From positions 62,001-126,000 of the forward strand of contig NZ_LMFA01000025.1 of NCBI RefSeq assembly GCF_001426565.1: DNA of 64,000 nt, read 5' to 3'. The position numbers were made by a program, and so were the translations under genes. Position 1 is the first letter of the stretch; every line of letters starts with the position of its first letter. This document shows positions 55,435 through 64,000 of the stretch, one piece after another. This stretch comes from Rhizobium sp. Root482. Its GTDB lineage: Bacteria > Pseudomonadota > Alphaproteobacteria > Rhizobiales > Rhizobiaceae. The notes under the pieces were generated by a model that saw nothing but the letters and a program-made list of their open reading frames with translations, was not told where the DNA came from and searched no databases.

Positions 55435-56814
55435 TCAGAGACGCCCATGCCAGCGCGCCGCAAAAGGGGCGAGATTTGGGATGGTTTCCGTGATGTCCCG
55501 AATGTGGACACGAGGCTCGACACCGGCCAGGACGGCCGCGCCAAGCGCGGTTCCGGTCGAGCCCTGGGCGGCGAAGACCGGACGGGCAAGCAGGGTCTTC
55601 AGCGCTTGCAGATAAATCCCGTTCGATGCGAACGGCCCCTCGACGATGACAGGACCATCCGCACCGATGAGATCGAGGCAGACAATCGTCATCAATGCCA
55701 CGTAAAGCGAGGCTGCGGCCCGGATTTCGTGGGCGTCGCCCGGCTGCGAGATCCAGCGTGACGCCACGGCGGGAAATGGCCCGGAGCCCTGCACGACACT
55801 CGGCATCAGCATGACATCCCGCGCGAGGACACGATCCAGGGCGTCGGCAAGTTCCTCATCGCCTGAGGGCGGAGCTTCTGCCGTCAGCATTTCGAATTCA
55901 CGCCCTCCCATGAAGCGCGAGGAGGCAACGGGTCTGCCATAGGCATCGACATTAACCAGCGTATCACGGACAGGATCCAGTGAACCGAAGGCGGCACCGA
56001 CACTGAAGAGAATGGCCCAGGTTCCCGTCGAGACGACGGCGAAGGGCGGTTGCCGGCCGATCAGATGCGGCAAGAGCGACGCATTCGAATCATGGATGCC
56101 GCAATAGACGGGCACGGCTCCGCCAAGCCCGAGCTCGCCGGCCAGGTCGGGCGAGACGAAGCCCAGCGCATCGAAGGCGGAGCGGATGGGCGCCATGAGA
56201 CCGCGAATGCCAAGCGCGTCGACCAAGCCGGAGAAACGGCCGGCAACCGGCTCCCACAGATCCGTATGGCAGCCGAGCGAACTTGCCTCGTTCGCCCGGA
56301 CACCCGTCAGCCGGAAGGCCCAATATTGCGGATAGGTGACGATCGACGAAACGCGGGCAAACTCCCGTGGAAACCGCGTCTGCTGGTAGTGCAGCTGCGC
56401 ACCCAGATTGAGGCCTCCCGTCAGGGCGGGCGAAAAGGTTTCCGAAAAGGCCGGGCGCAGCCGCTGGTAGGCCTCCCGGATCTCCGATGGATAGACGTAT
56501 TCGTAATCGAGGACAGGCAGGGCAAGCGCCCCATGTTCATCGAGCAGTGCAGCGCTCGCGCCATGCGTGGTGATCGAGATCGCCTGGAACCCCGGGGTTT
56601 CGGCAAATTCTCTCAGTGCCTGCCGAACGAATACCCACAAGCCATCGACATCATAGTGCGGGTAAGGTGGCTCATCGACAACATGATTGGCGATCTTGCG
56701 CACGGCGATCTCCGCGCCGCTTGCACCGTCGATCACCACCACCTTGGCGTTGGTCTTGCCGATATCGATGACGGCGATATGGCGGTATCGGGGCCGGCGG
56801 TCTGCCCCTGTCAT
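55435..56814 (-). CDS. rhaK: L-rhamnulose kinase (FGGY family)
   Basis: 459 residues from ATG 56814, overlapping the rhaU stop (ATGA). FGGY kinase: ATP-binding [15 protein letters not shown] near 13-27, the second phosphate motif [11 protein letters not shown] near 250-260, and the adenosine motif [14 protein letters not shown] near 400-413. In R. leguminosarum RhaK phosphorylates rhamnulose and is also needed for ABC-mediated rhamnose uptake, and this gene has the same place at the operon end. It is unlike enterobacterial RhaB. Confidence 0.93.
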   Translation of the reverse strand: MTGADRRPRYRHIAVIDIGKTNAKVVVIDGASGAEIAVRKIANHVVDEPPYPHYDVDGLWVFVRQALREFAETPGFQAISITTHGASAALLDEHGALALPVLDYEYVYPSEIREAYQRLRPAFSETFSPALTGGLNLGAQLHYQQTRFPREFARVSSIVTYPQYWAFRLTGVRANEASSLGCHTDLWEPVAGRFSGLVDALGIRGLMAPIRSAFDALGFVSPDLAGELGLGGAVPVYCGIHDSNASLLPHLIGRQPPFAVVSTGTWAILFSVGAAFGSLDPVRDTLVNVDAYGRPVASSRFMGGREFEMLTAEAPPSGDEELADALDRVLARDVMLMPSVVQGSGPFPAVASRWISQPGDAHEIRAAASLYVALMTIVCLDLIGADGPVIVEGPFASNGIYLQALKTLLARPVFAAQGSTGTALGAAVLAGVEPRVHIRDITETIPNLAPFAARWHGRL

Positions 56815-57134
56815 GGCAGATGAAACACCGGCACCAGGTCCTTGGCGACCGGCGAATTGTCGGGGTTCGAAGCCATGATGTCGGCCATATGCGCCCACCA
56901 GCGTTTCATCACCGGCTCGTCCGGCAGCGCGGCCATCCGGTGGTTCTTCGGTCGCGTCAAAAGGCCGAAGAGAATGTTCGTCTCGGGATCGAGATGGATG
57001 GAATAATCGCTGACGCCGGCTCGATGCAGGAGATCGACCAGTTCCGGCCAGATTTCGTCGTGGCGCTTCCTGTATTCGGCCTCCATGCCGGGGTTAAGCT
57101 GCATCTTGAAGGCATGTTTCTCTGTGTCGGACAT
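56811..57134 (-). CDS. rhaU: L-rhamnose mutarotase
   Basis: 107 residues. The rhamnose mutarotase family (RhaM/RhaU) interconverts alpha and beta anomers of rhamnose. Family features: [24 protein letters not shown] near 9-32 with the catalytic His in [22 protein letters not shown] near 44-57, and the C-terminal WWAHMADIM near 79-87. It overlaps rhaQ by one base and rhaK by four. Confidence 0.96.
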   Translation of the reverse strand: MSDTEKHAFKMQLNPGMEAEYRKRHDEIWPELVDLLHRAGVSDYSIHLDPETNILFGLLTRPKNHRMAALPDEPVMKRWWAHMADIMASNPDNSPVAKDLVPVFHLP

Positions 57135-58147
57135 CAGGCTTTACTCGCATCCCTCACCCGGCGGGCGATGATCGGAAGGGCGATGGTAACGATCAGAAGC
57201 AGGCCGATGAAGATCGACATGACGATGCCCGGCACGTTCAAAAGGCCAAGCCCAAAGGTTACCAGGCCCATGACGAAAGCGGCAATGACGACGCCGACGA
57301 TGGTGCCGGCGCCGCCAAGGATGGAGACGCCGCCAAGCACGACCATGGTGACCACCTCGAGTTCCCAGCCCTGCGCGATCGAGGGGCGCGTCGAGCCGAG
57401 ACGGGAGGTGAGGCAGACGGCGGCGATGCCGCTCATCAGGCCGGTGAGGAGGAAGAGGATGAATTTCACCCGCTCGACCGGGATGCCGGAGAAGCGGGCA
57501 GCCAGAGGATTGTTGCCGATGACATAGACATGACGGCCGAAATTCGTCCTGTGCAGCAGGATGCCGAACACCAGCGCCACGGCAAGGAAGAGGACGAACT
57601 CGAAGGAGAAGACCCAGAACACATAGCCCTGGCCGAAATAGGCGAAATCGGCCGGATATTTTCCAAAGGCCTGATCGCCCAGCACGATGTAGGAAATACC
57701 GCGGAAGAGACTCATCGTGCCGATGGTGACGACGATCGACGGCAGGCGCAGCACCGCCACCAGAAATCCGTTGAAGGCACCGCAGGCGAGTCCCGTGGCG
57801 AGACCGATTGCCACCAGTCCCGGTGTTCCGACGCCCATCTGGACGGCATAGCCCATGGCTGTCGAGGCAAGCGCAATGATTGCAGCGACCGAAAGATCGA
57901 TTTCACCGGCAATGATCAGTAGCGCCATCGCAAAGGCGATCATCGCCTTCTCGGTGAAGTTAAAGGTCGCGTCCGACAGGTTCCAGGCATCGAGAAAGTA
58001 AGGCGATGCCAGCGAATTGGCGATGAAGATCAAAACGGCGACACCGAACAGCAGGACCTCCCAGCTGCCGAGCAGGCGGCGCAAGGGCGTTCCCAGCCGA
58101 TCCGGTATGACGCGTTTTTCGCGGGGTTCCATTTTCCGGATGCTCAT
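57134..58147 (-). CDS. rhaQ: Rhamnose ABC transporter permease RhaQ
   Basis: 337 residues from ATG 58147, overlapping the rhaP stop (ATGA). A longer open frame to 58804 is an artefact on top of rhaP. BPD_transp_2 family with about nine membrane spans and the EAA-like segments [20 protein letters not shown] and [19 protein letters not shown]. It pairs with RhaP as the membrane part of the CUT2-type rhamnose importer. Order rhaP-rhaQ-rhaU-rhaK is as in R. leguminosarum. Confidence 0.93.
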   Translation of the reverse strand: MSIRKMEPREKRVIPDRLGTPLRRLLGSWEVLLFGVAVLIFIANSLASPYFLDAWNLSDATFNFTEKAMIAFAMALLIIAGEIDLSVAAIIALASTAMGYAVQMGVGTPGLVAIGLATGLACGAFNGFLVAVLRLPSIVVTIGTMSLFRGISYIVLGDQAFGKYPADFAYFGQGYVFWVFSFEFVLFLAVALVFGILLHRTNFGRHVYVIGNNPLAARFSGIPVERVKFILFLLTGLMSGIAAVCLTSRLGSTRPSIAQGWELEVVTMVVLGGVSILGGAGTIVGVVIAAFVMGLVTFGLGLLNVPGIVMSIFIGLLLIVTIALPIIARRVRDASKA

Positions 58148-59136
58148 GCCGACACCTCGCTTGCGGGCGCGCGGTCGCGCAGGATGATACGGCCCTTCCT
58201 GCGCTCGGCACGGGCATTGAAGACGACGGCCAGCACGATCACGATGCCGGAAATGGCCATCTGGGCAAAGGGCGAAATGCCGATGACCGGCAGCGCATTC
58301 TTGATGACGCCGAGAAAGAGAGCGCCCAGGACCGTGCCGATGACGGTGCCGATGCCGCCGGCGATCGAGACCCCGCCGATCACATTGGCGGCGACGCTGT
58401 CCAGTTCGAAGCCGATGGCGATATCGACATAGGCGACGGCATAGCGCGAGACCCAGAGATAACCGGACAGGCCGGCGAGCGCACCGGAGAGCACGAAGGC
58501 GAGGAAGCGGGCGCGGCCGACATCGATCCCGGCATAGGCGGCCGCGACCGGATTGCCGCCCGCCGCATAGGTCGAGCGGCCGAAGGGCGTACGCGTGAGG
58601 ATGAAGCCGACAAGGATGACGACGACGATCGCGACCCAGGACAGGATCGGCAGGCCCAGCACCAGCATACGCGGAATGCCTAGAAAATCGGGCTGCATCT
58701 GGTGCGCATTGACCCAGGCGCCGCCGGACAGGACGAAAGTCATACCGCGATAAATGGTCAGGGTTCCTAGCGTGACGACGATCGGCGGAATTTGCAATAT
58801 CCATACAAGCAGGCCGTTGATCGCACCGAGCATGGCGCCGATGCCGATCGCCAGCACGACGAGCAGCGCCAGCGGCAGGCCGGGATAGGCCGCATCGAGC
58901 ATCGCGACCGCCATGCCGGTAAAGGCGAGGTTCGCGGCCACCGACAGGTCGATCGACTTGGTCAGGACGACGACCATCTGGCCCAGCGCCAGAATGATCA
59001 GGATCGAGGTGTCGTTGAAGATATTGGCGAGATTGCCCGGCGAGGCAAAATTGTCGGCCCGGGTGGAGAAGCCGAGGATCATGCCCACGATGATCAGTCC
59101 CAACAGCAGTTCCCGGTTCTTCAGGAGATTTCTCAT
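58144..59136 (-). CDS. rhaP: Rhamnose ABC transporter permease RhaP
   Basis: 330 residues from ATG 59136, with AAGGTGG at good spacing; the upstream in-frame ATG 59154 lies inside the end of rhaT and has no ribosome-binding site. CUT2 permease with about nine spans and GRSTYAAGGNPVAAAYAGI (substrate-loop homologue of the RhaQ motif). The gene is 10 bp downstream of the rhaT stop. Confidence 0.93.
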   Translation of the reverse strand: MRNLLKNRELLLGLIIVGMILGFSTRADNFASPGNLANIFNDTSILIILALGQMVVVLTKSIDLSVAANLAFTGMAVAMLDAAYPGLPLALLVVLAIGIGAMLGAINGLLVWILQIPPIVVTLGTLTIYRGMTFVLSGGAWVNAHQMQPDFLGIPRMLVLGLPILSWVAIVVVILVGFILTRTPFGRSTYAAGGNPVAAAYAGIDVGRARFLAFVLSGALAGLSGYLWVSRYAVAYVDIAIGFELDSVAANVIGGVSIAGGIGTVIGTVLGALFLGVIKNALPVIGISPFAQMAISGIVIVLAVVFNARAERRKGRIILRDRAPASEVSA

Positions 59137-59146
59137 GATGCCACCT

Positions 59147-60679
59147 TTAAGCATTGCCGGTCGCCGCCCTTACCAACGTCTCGGCCGACAGACCCTCGCG
59201 CTCGTAGAGACCGGCCGACAGGCCTTCGCGCATGACCAGAACGCGGTCCGACATGCCCAGGATTTCCGGCAGTTCCGAAGAGATCATGATGATCGACAGC
59301 CCCTCGCCGGCAAGCTCGGAAATGAAACCGTGGACGGCCGCCTTGGAGCCGATATCGATGCCCTTGGTCGGCTCGTCGAGGATGATGACCTTGGGCGCCG
59401 TTGCCAGCCATTTGCCGATGACGACCTTCTGCTGGTTGCCGCCCGATAGCGTACCCACAGGCACCGACAGTGCAGCAGCCCGCAGGTCGAGGCGCTCCGC
59501 ATAGCGGCGGGCGAGAGCCAGTTCATTGGTCGTTTTCAGAAAGCCTGCCAGGGATGTCCGGATCAGCGAGGGAAGCGACATGTTCTGATAAATCGGCATT
59601 TCGAGGGCGAGGCCATGGCGGCCGCGCTCCTCCGGCACATAGACGATACCGGCGGCAATGGCGTCGGCGGGCGAAGAGATCGTGATCGGCTTGCCCTCGA
59701 GCGACAGCGATCCGGCGGCCGGTCGGGTCATGCCGAAGAGCGACTGCCCGAGTTCGGAACGCCCGGCACCGATCAGGCCATAGACGCCGAGAATTTCGCC
59801 CCGCCTGAGATCGAAGGAAATGTCGCGGAATTCGGTTTCGTGGCTATAGCCCTTAACGGAAAGAACCGAAGGGCCGATCACGGCCGGCATCTTCGGAAAG
59901 ACATCGTGGACATCGCGGCCGACCATCAGCCGGACGATCTCGCCCTGCGGCGTCTCTTTCAATATTCCGCTTCCGACCATGCGGCCATCGCGGAACACGG
60001 CGTAATTATCAGCGATTTCGTAAAGCTCGTCGAATTTATGGCTGATGAAGAGAATGGCCTTGCCCTGGCGCTTCAGGCCTTCGACGATACGGAAGAGATC
60101 ATCGATTTCCTTGCGCGAAAGAGCGGCCGTCGGCTCGTCCATGATGACGATCCGGGCTTCCACAGAAAGCGCGCGGGCGATCGCCACCAGATGGCGCTGG
60201 GCGATCGAGAAATCCTTGAGCTTGGTCGTGGGATCGATGTCGCTCTCCAGCGCCTGCATCAAGATACGGGAGCGCTCGTTGATCTGGCGCCAGTCGATCA
60301 GCCCGAAGCGGGTCCTCGGGGCATGGCCGAGAAAAATGTTTTCACCGACGGTCAGTTCATCGAACAGAACCGTTTCCTGGTGAATGGCCGTCACGCCGGC
60401 ATGGATGGCGGCCTGCGCATTGGCAAAGGTGACCGGCTTGCCGTCGACGAGAATCTCGCCTTCATTGGGGCGGTAGATACCGGTCAGGATTTTCACCAGC
60501 GTCGATTTACCGGCGCCATTCTCGCCGATCAGGGCGGTAACCTGGCCGGGATGGAGCGCGATGCTCACGCCGTCCAGTGCCTTGACGCCCGGAAAAACCT
60601 GCGAGATGCCGCGCATTTCGAGAATGGGCGTGTCGGCGGGCAAGGCGCCCGTGCCGATTTTTGAAGCTTGAGCGGTCAT
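59147..60679 (-). CDS. rhaT: Rhamnose ABC transporter ATP-binding protein RhaT
   Basis: 510 residues from ATG 60679 (a GTG at 60691 is also possible). It carries two fused nucleotide-binding domains, as usual for CUT2 sugar importers. Domain 1 has Walker A GENGAGKST (52-60) and MDEPTAALS; domain 2 has the signature SGGNQQKVVIGKWLA and LDEPTKGIDIG, and a degenerate Walker A (GLIGAGRSELGQ). Not to be confused with the E. coli rhamnose-proton symporter of the same symbol. A 10-bp hairpin separates it from rhaS. Confidence 0.95.
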   Translation of the reverse strand: MTAQASKIGTGALPADTPILEMRGISQVFPGVKALDGVSIALHPGQVTALIGENGAGKSTLVKILTGIYRPNEGEILVDGKPVTFANAQAAIHAGVTAIHQETVLFDELTVGENIFLGHAPRTRFGLIDWRQINERSRILMQALESDIDPTTKLKDFSIAQRHLVAIARALSVEARIVIMDEPTAALSRKEIDDLFRIVEGLKRQGKAILFISHKFDELYEIADNYAVFRDGRMVGSGILKETPQGEIVRLMVGRDVHDVFPKMPAVIGPSVLSVKGYSHETEFRDISFDLRRGEILGVYGLIGAGRSELGQSLFGMTRPAAGSLSLEGKPITISSPADAIAAGIVYVPEERGRHGLALEMPIYQNMSLPSLIRTSLAGFLKTTNELALARRYAERLDLRAAALSVPVGTLSGGNQQKVVIGKWLATAPKVIILDEPTKGIDIGSKAAVHGFISELAGEGLSIIMISSELPEILGMSDRVLVMREGLSAGLYEREGLSAETLVRAATGNA

Positions 60680-60705
60680 CGTAACGTGCACCAGAATTGG
60701 AAAAG

Positions 60706-60729
60706 ACCCGGCGGCTGGCGCCGCCGGGT
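60706..60729 (-). terminator. Hairpin between rhaS and rhaT
   Basis: ACCCGGCGGC (60706-60715) pairs perfectly with GCCGCCGGGT (60720-60729) around TGGC, followed on the coding strand by CTTTTCC. Such hairpins after a binding-protein gene stabilise its mRNA or partly terminate transcription, giving more RhaS than RhaT. Confidence 0.7.
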
Positions 60730-60746
60730 GTCAGGCAGTTCGGAGA

Positions 60747-61742
60747 TCAGAAAATCTTCGCGAATTCGTCGATGTTCGACGAATTGTAGACGAAGGGGTC
60801 GGCCATGGCGGCTTCGCCATTGTCGCCGATCTTGATCTTGCCCATGCGGCCTGCCTCGATTTCCGCGCCCGGAGCGCCGTCGGTGTCGCCCTTGACGAGG
60901 TGATAGGCGATCTGGGTGGCCGAGTAACCGAGGTCGATCGGGTTCCAGATCGCGAATTCCTTGGTGGCGCCGGACTTGATGGCGCCGGCCATTTCGGACG
61001 GAAGGCCCAGGCCCGTGACATAGACCTCGCCGATCTTGCCGGCATCCTTGACGGCCTGCGAGGCTGCGAGAACGCCAACGGTCGTCGGCGCAACGATGAC
61101 CTTGACGTTCGGCTGCGAGGACAGGAGGCCCTGCGCTTCGCGATAGCTCTTATCGGCAAGATCGTCGCCATAGACGGTGGTGACCAGGTTGAGGCCGTCG
61201 AAATCCTTCAGCTGCTTCTTCATTTCCTCGATCCAGATGTTCTGGTTGGTCGAGGTGGTGGTTGCCGAGAGGATGGCGAAATCGCCCTTGCCGCCTTCAA
61301 GATGATTTGCAGCGAGCTGCAGGCACATCTTGCCGATCAGTTCGTTGGAGGACGGGTTGAGATGAAGGATACGGCCCTCCGCCGCGACGCCGCTATCCCA
61401 GGAGATGACCTTGATGCCGCGCTGGGTGGCCTTCTTCAGGGCCGGGACCACAGCGTCCGGATCGTTCGCCGAAATCGCGATGGCATCGACGCCCTGCGCG
61501 ATCAGCGAATTGATGACTTCGATCTGGCCTTCCGCCGTCGTCGAGGTCGGGCCGGTATAGATGATCTCGACGCCGCCGAGTTCCTTGGCGGCTTCCTCGG
61601 CGCCCTTGTTGGCAGCCTCGAAGAAGCCGTTGCCGAGCGATTTGACGACCAGTGCGATCTTCATGTCGGCGGCCTGCGCGGCCGATCCCATGGCGGCGAT
61701 GGCAAAGACCACGCCAACAAGCAATGTCTTGGACAGTTTCAT
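60747..61742 (-). CDS. rhaS: Rhamnose-binding periplasmic protein RhaS
   Basis: 331 residues from ATG 61742, with GGGAGG 6 nt upstream. Signal peptide MKLSKTLLVGVVFAIAAMG, cleavage near AQA-A. Mature protein is a peripla_BP_4 type sugar-binding protein: IALVVKSLGNGFFEAANKGAEE near 28-49, DAIAISANDPDAVVPALKKA near 83-102 and ISWDSGVAAEGR near 110-121. It delivers rhamnose to RhaPQT. First structural gene after rhaR. Confidence 0.94.
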   Translation of the reverse strand: MKLSKTLLVGVVFAIAAMGSAAQAADMKIALVVKSLGNGFFEAANKGAEEAAKELGGVEIIYTGPTSTTAEGQIEVINSLIAQGVDAIAISANDPDAVVPALKKATQRGIKVISWDSGVAAEGRILHLNPSSNELIGKMCLQLAANHLEGGKGDFAILSATTTSTNQNIWIEEMKKQLKDFDGLNLVTTVYGDDLADKSYREAQGLLSSQPNVKVIVAPTTVGVLAASQAVKDAGKIGEVYVTGLGLPSEMAGAIKSGATKEFAIWNPIDLGYSATQIAYHLVKGDTDGAPGAEIEAGRMGKIKIGDNGEAAMADPFVYNSSNIDEFAKIF

Positions 61743-61797
61743 GATTTCCTCCCAGGTTGATGAACTGCTGAATTCCTCCCCGCCAGCCGCTGAAAAT

Positions 61798-62610
61798 TCA
61801 GGCGGCTGACGTGGCATTTGCCTTTTCCGATGAAGCCAACGGCTTCACGGCAATCAGTTTTATGCCGGCATCGGTGACCATGGCGGCCGCCTCGTCGGTA
61901 ATCCTGTCGTCGGTAATGATGGTCGAGACCTTGTCGAGCGGGCAGAGGATGAGGCTCGAGCGCTTTGCGAACTTGCTGCTGTCGACCATGACGATCAGCT
62001 CTTCTGCCTGGCGGACCAGCTTCTGCTCGCTCTGGATGACCAGGGCATCGGATTCCATCACGCCGAGCGCGTTGATGCCTTGCGCGCCGATGAAAATGCG
62101 GCGGGCGTAGAAATTGTGGATGGCGTCATTTTCGAATGGCGACAGGATCAGGCTCTGGTCGCGATAGATCGCGCCGCCGGGAACCGAGACATTGCATTTC
62201 GAGTGCTTCACCAGATGCTCGGCAATGGCGAAGGAATTGGTCATCACCTGCAGCCGGCGGGCGGACATGAAATGCACCATCTGGAACGTCGTGGTACCGC
62301 CGTTGATGATGACCGAATCGCCCTCCTCGCACAGATCGACGGCGGCGCGTGCAATTGCGCGCTTCTTGTCGATATTGACCGATTCAGACACGCGAAAAGG
62401 ACGGGCAGCGAGGTTTCCAAGCTGCGGCGGATGCACGGCCTCGGCGCCCCCGCGGACACGGCGAAGCTTTCCCTGCACATGCAGGGCTGCGATGTCACGG
62501 CGGATCGTGGCTTCGGATGCCTCGGTCAACTCGGCAATATCCTGCACGGTAACCACCGGCTTTTCCTGGATCGCGCTCAAGATGATGCGATGGCGTTCGC
62601 GTTCGTGCAT
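61798..62610 (-). CDS. rhaR: DeoR-family regulator RhaR
   Basis: 270 residues. DeoR N-terminal HTH (VTVQDIAELTEASEATIRRDIAAL near 20-43, then GKLRRVRGGAEA) and the DeoRC sensor domain with INGGTTTFQMV near 99-109. In R. leguminosarum RhaR is the negative regulator of the rhamnose operon; the effector is probably a phosphorylated intermediate. GAGGAGG lies before the ATG. It is divergent from rhaD, and the two promoters share an identical upstream sequence. Confidence 0.93.
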   Translation of the reverse strand: MHERERHRIILSAIQEKPVVTVQDIAELTEASEATIRRDIAALHVQGKLRRVRGGAEAVHPPQLGNLAARPFRVSESVNIDKKRAIARAAVDLCEEGDSVIINGGTTTFQMVHFMSARRLQVMTNSFAIAEHLVKHSKCNVSVPGGAIYRDQSLILSPFENDAIHNFYARRIFIGAQGINALGVMESDALVIQSEQKLVRQAEELIVMVDSSKFAKRSSLILCPLDKVSTIITDDRITDEAAAMVTDAGIKLIAVKPLASSEKANATSAA

Positions 62611-62627
62611 GGCTTCCTCCTCAGCGC

Positions 62628-62669
62628 GATTTAGTCGGATTGCTTTTAAACTGTCAATCAGAAACGATC
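62628..62669 (-). promoter_or_regulatory. rhaR promoter with candidate RhaR operator
   Basis: On the minus strand, GATCGTTTCTGATTGACA (62669-62652) contains a perfect -35 (TTGACA, 62657-62652), then 18 bp to TAAATC (62633-62628) as -10. The rhaD promoter has the same 18-base block with only the three central bases different. Confidence 0.6.
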
Positions 62670-62706
62670 AAAAAAGATAATATTGCAGCGCACAATGAAA
62701 ACTGAT

Positions 62707-62748
62707 GATCGAAACTGATTGACAATGGTCGATTTGATGCGCGATATC
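62707..62748 (+). promoter_or_regulatory. rhaD promoter with candidate RhaR operator
   Basis: GATCGAAACTGATTGACA (62707-62724) ends in the -35 TTGACA (62719-62724), followed after 18 bp by GATATC (62743-62748). TCGAAACTGA (62709) and TCGATTTGAT (62729) are 20 bp apart, possible tandem DeoR-type half-sites around the -35. Confidence 0.6.
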
Positions 62749-62813
62749 CTCGAACAAGAAGGAGATGGGTCCGTGCGTTTCGGCCCCCTGCACACTTACC
62801 TTGGGAGGATGTC

Positions 62814-64000
62814 ATGACGGGCCAAACCCGCCTTCTCGATAATCGTTGGGATGATGCCCATGCCGAAGGGCTCGGCGAGCCCGGCAAGCTGCTTTATCGC
62901 TCGAACCTGCTCGGCGCGGACAAGCGCATCACCAATTACGGAGGCGGCAATACCTCCGCCAAGGTCATGGAAACCGATCCGCTCACCGGCGAAAAGGTCA
63001 AGGTGCTCTGGGTCAAGGGCTCCGGCGGCGATGTCGGCACGATCAAACTCGATGGTTTCGCCACGCTTTACCAGGAAAAGCTCGACGCCCTGAAAGGCAT
63101 ATACAAGCGTGTGCATGATGAAGACCGCATGGTCGGCTTCCTGCCCCACTGCACCTTCAATCTCAAGCCGCGTGCCGCTTCGATCGATACGCCGCTGCAT
63201 GGTTTCGTGCCGTTCACCCATGTCGATCACATGCACCCGGATGCGATCATCGCGATCGCGGCCTCGAAGAGGTCAAGGGAACTGACACAGAAGATCTTCG
63301 GCGCGGATATCGGCTGGCTGCCCTGGCGCCGCCCGGGGTTCCAGCTCGGCCTCGATCTCGAGGCCTTCGTGAAGGCCAATCCGACGGCCCGGGGCGTCGT
63401 CCTCGAAAGCCATGGCCTGTTCACCTGGGCAAACGATGCCAAGGACTGCTACCTGCTGACGCTCGAGATCATCAACAAGGCGATCGAATGGTTTGCCAAG
63501 GAGACGGAAGGCAAGACGGTTTTCGGCGGCCCGGTCGCTACGAGCCTGCCCTTGGCGGAACGCCGTGCCATCGCGGCGCGGCTGATGCCGGAAATCCGCG
63601 GGCGCATCGGCAAGGCCGAGCGCAAGCTGGGCCATTTCGACGACCAGGACGCCGTGCTTGAATTCGTCAATTCCAGCGACCTGCGGCCGCTCGGGTCTCT
63701 CGGCACCTCCTGCCCGGACCATTTTCTGCGCACCAAGATTCGTCCGCTGATCGTCGATTTCGACCCGGCAAAGCCGGATGTCGATGCGGTTCTGGCCGGC
63801 CTCGACAAGGCGCTCGAAGAATATCGCGCCGACTACACCCGCTATTACGAGGCCTGCAAGCACGACAATTCGCCGAAAATCCGCGACCCCAATCCGGTGA
63901 TCTTCCTGGTGCCCGGCGTCGGCATGCTGTCCTTCGCCAAGGACAAGGCGACGGCCCGGATCGCCGGCGAATTCTACGTCAATGCGATCAACGTGATGAA
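62814..64000 (+). CDS. rhaD: Bifunctional rhamnulose-1-phosphate aldolase / short-chain dehydrogenase, N-terminal part
   Basis: 395 codons to the window end, no stop; the full family protein is about 700 residues. ATG 62814 has GGGAGG 5 nt upstream. The visible part is the class II aldolase domain: NYGGGNTSAK near 41-50, metal-binding His in FTHVDHMHPDAI (His136, His139, His141) and ESHGLFTW (His210). The next domain, starting beyond the visible end, is expected to be a short-chain dehydrogenase that oxidises lactaldehyde. The gene is divergent from rhaR; rhaI (isomerase) may follow outside the window. Confidence 0.93.
   Translation, partial: MTGQTRLLDNRWDDAHAEGLGEPGKLLYRSNLLGADKRITNYGGGNTSAKVMETDPLTGEKVKVLWVKGSGGDVGTIKLDGFATLYQEKLDALKGIYKRVHDEDRMVGFLPHCTFNLKPRAASIDTPLHGFVPFTHVDHMHPDAIIAIAASKRSRELTQKIFGADIGWLPWRRPGFQLGLDLEAFVKANPTARGVVLESHGLFTWANDAKDCYLLTLEIINKAIEWFAKETEGKTVFGGPVATSLPLAERRAIAARLMPEIRGRIGKAERKLGHFDDQDAVLEFVNSSDLRPLGSLGTSCPDHFLRTKIRPLIVDFDPAKPDVDAVLAGLDKALEEYRADYTRYYEACKHDNSPKIRDPNPVIFLVPGVGMLSFAKDKATARIAGEFYVNAINVM

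Noticed and set aside
58148-58804. Open extension of rhaQ upstream of ATG 58147
   Set aside because: It overlaps almost all of rhaP, is Arg/Pro/Cys-rich nonsense in composition, and the ATG at 58147 has the usual ATGA coupling to rhaP.

Overview
This 64 kb window is high-GC chromosomal DNA from an alphaproteobacterium of the Rhizobiaceae (Rhizobium/Agrobacterium type). The evidence is the conserved order hisC-tyrC, cobT-cobS-DnaJ/BolA, CorC-aroB-aroK and xerD-accA, a rhaRSTPQUK rhamnose operon with divergent rhaD as known from Rhizobium leguminosarum, and several palindromic intergenic repeats of rhizobial style. I see no tRNA, rRNA, CRISPR array, transposase or prophage gene. Both ends cut through genes: a DUF2125 protein on the left and rhaD on the right.

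Layout. Positions 1-26300 are mostly core metabolism: aromatic and histidine aminotransferase/dehydrogenase (hisC, tyrC), gloB, ribosomal protein L28 with a clear promoter and terminator, a queuosine-precursor transporter preceded by a preQ1-like pseudoknot, pepT, cobaltochelatase CobS/CobT, shikimate genes aroB/aroK, xerD, accA, a lipoprotein L,D-transpeptidase, a TusA-like protein, a His-rich CobW GTPase, a penicillin-binding carboxypeptidase and an M20 amidohydrolase with an Lrp regulator. Positions 26450-31300 hold an AraC/alcohol dehydrogenase divergent pair and a group of small unknown genes around a Crp/Fnr regulator.

Positions 31300-55400 are accessory catabolic and redox modules. (i) D-cysteine desulfhydrase, Asp/Glu racemase, LysR and a GltIJKL-type amino-acid ABC transporter, where both promoter regions carry TGCAT-N4-TGCAT boxes. 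(ii) A truncated PuuD-type peptidase. (iii) MsrPQ periplasmic methionine sulfoxide reductase followed by an exported DJ-1-like protein, a small exported Cys/His protein and a PepSY membrane protein. (iv) Lrp plus ornithine cyclodeaminase. (v) A two-gene membrane pair (DUF3100 plus a partner), an M20 amidohydrolase, a LysR regulator with a probable 5' frameshift, a beta-hydroxyacid dehydrogenase and an aldehyde dehydrogenase. The two transcription units of (v) carry the same 19-bp palindrome (TGTTGY-N7-GCAACA) with the same distance to a conserved CTAGCA, so they look like one regulon. (vi) Glutamate dehydrogenase. (vii) AraC, an epoxide-hydrolase/cupin fusion and an isochorismatase-fold hydrolase.

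Positions 55400-64000 are the rhamnose locus: DeoR regulator RhaR, sugar-binding RhaS, ATPase RhaT, permeases RhaP and RhaQ, mutarotase RhaU and kinase RhaK, with the aldolase/dehydrogenase RhaD divergent. Module (v) is the best candidate for an undescribed system. Its parts are recognisable families, but the substrate and the role of the membrane pair are not known to me.
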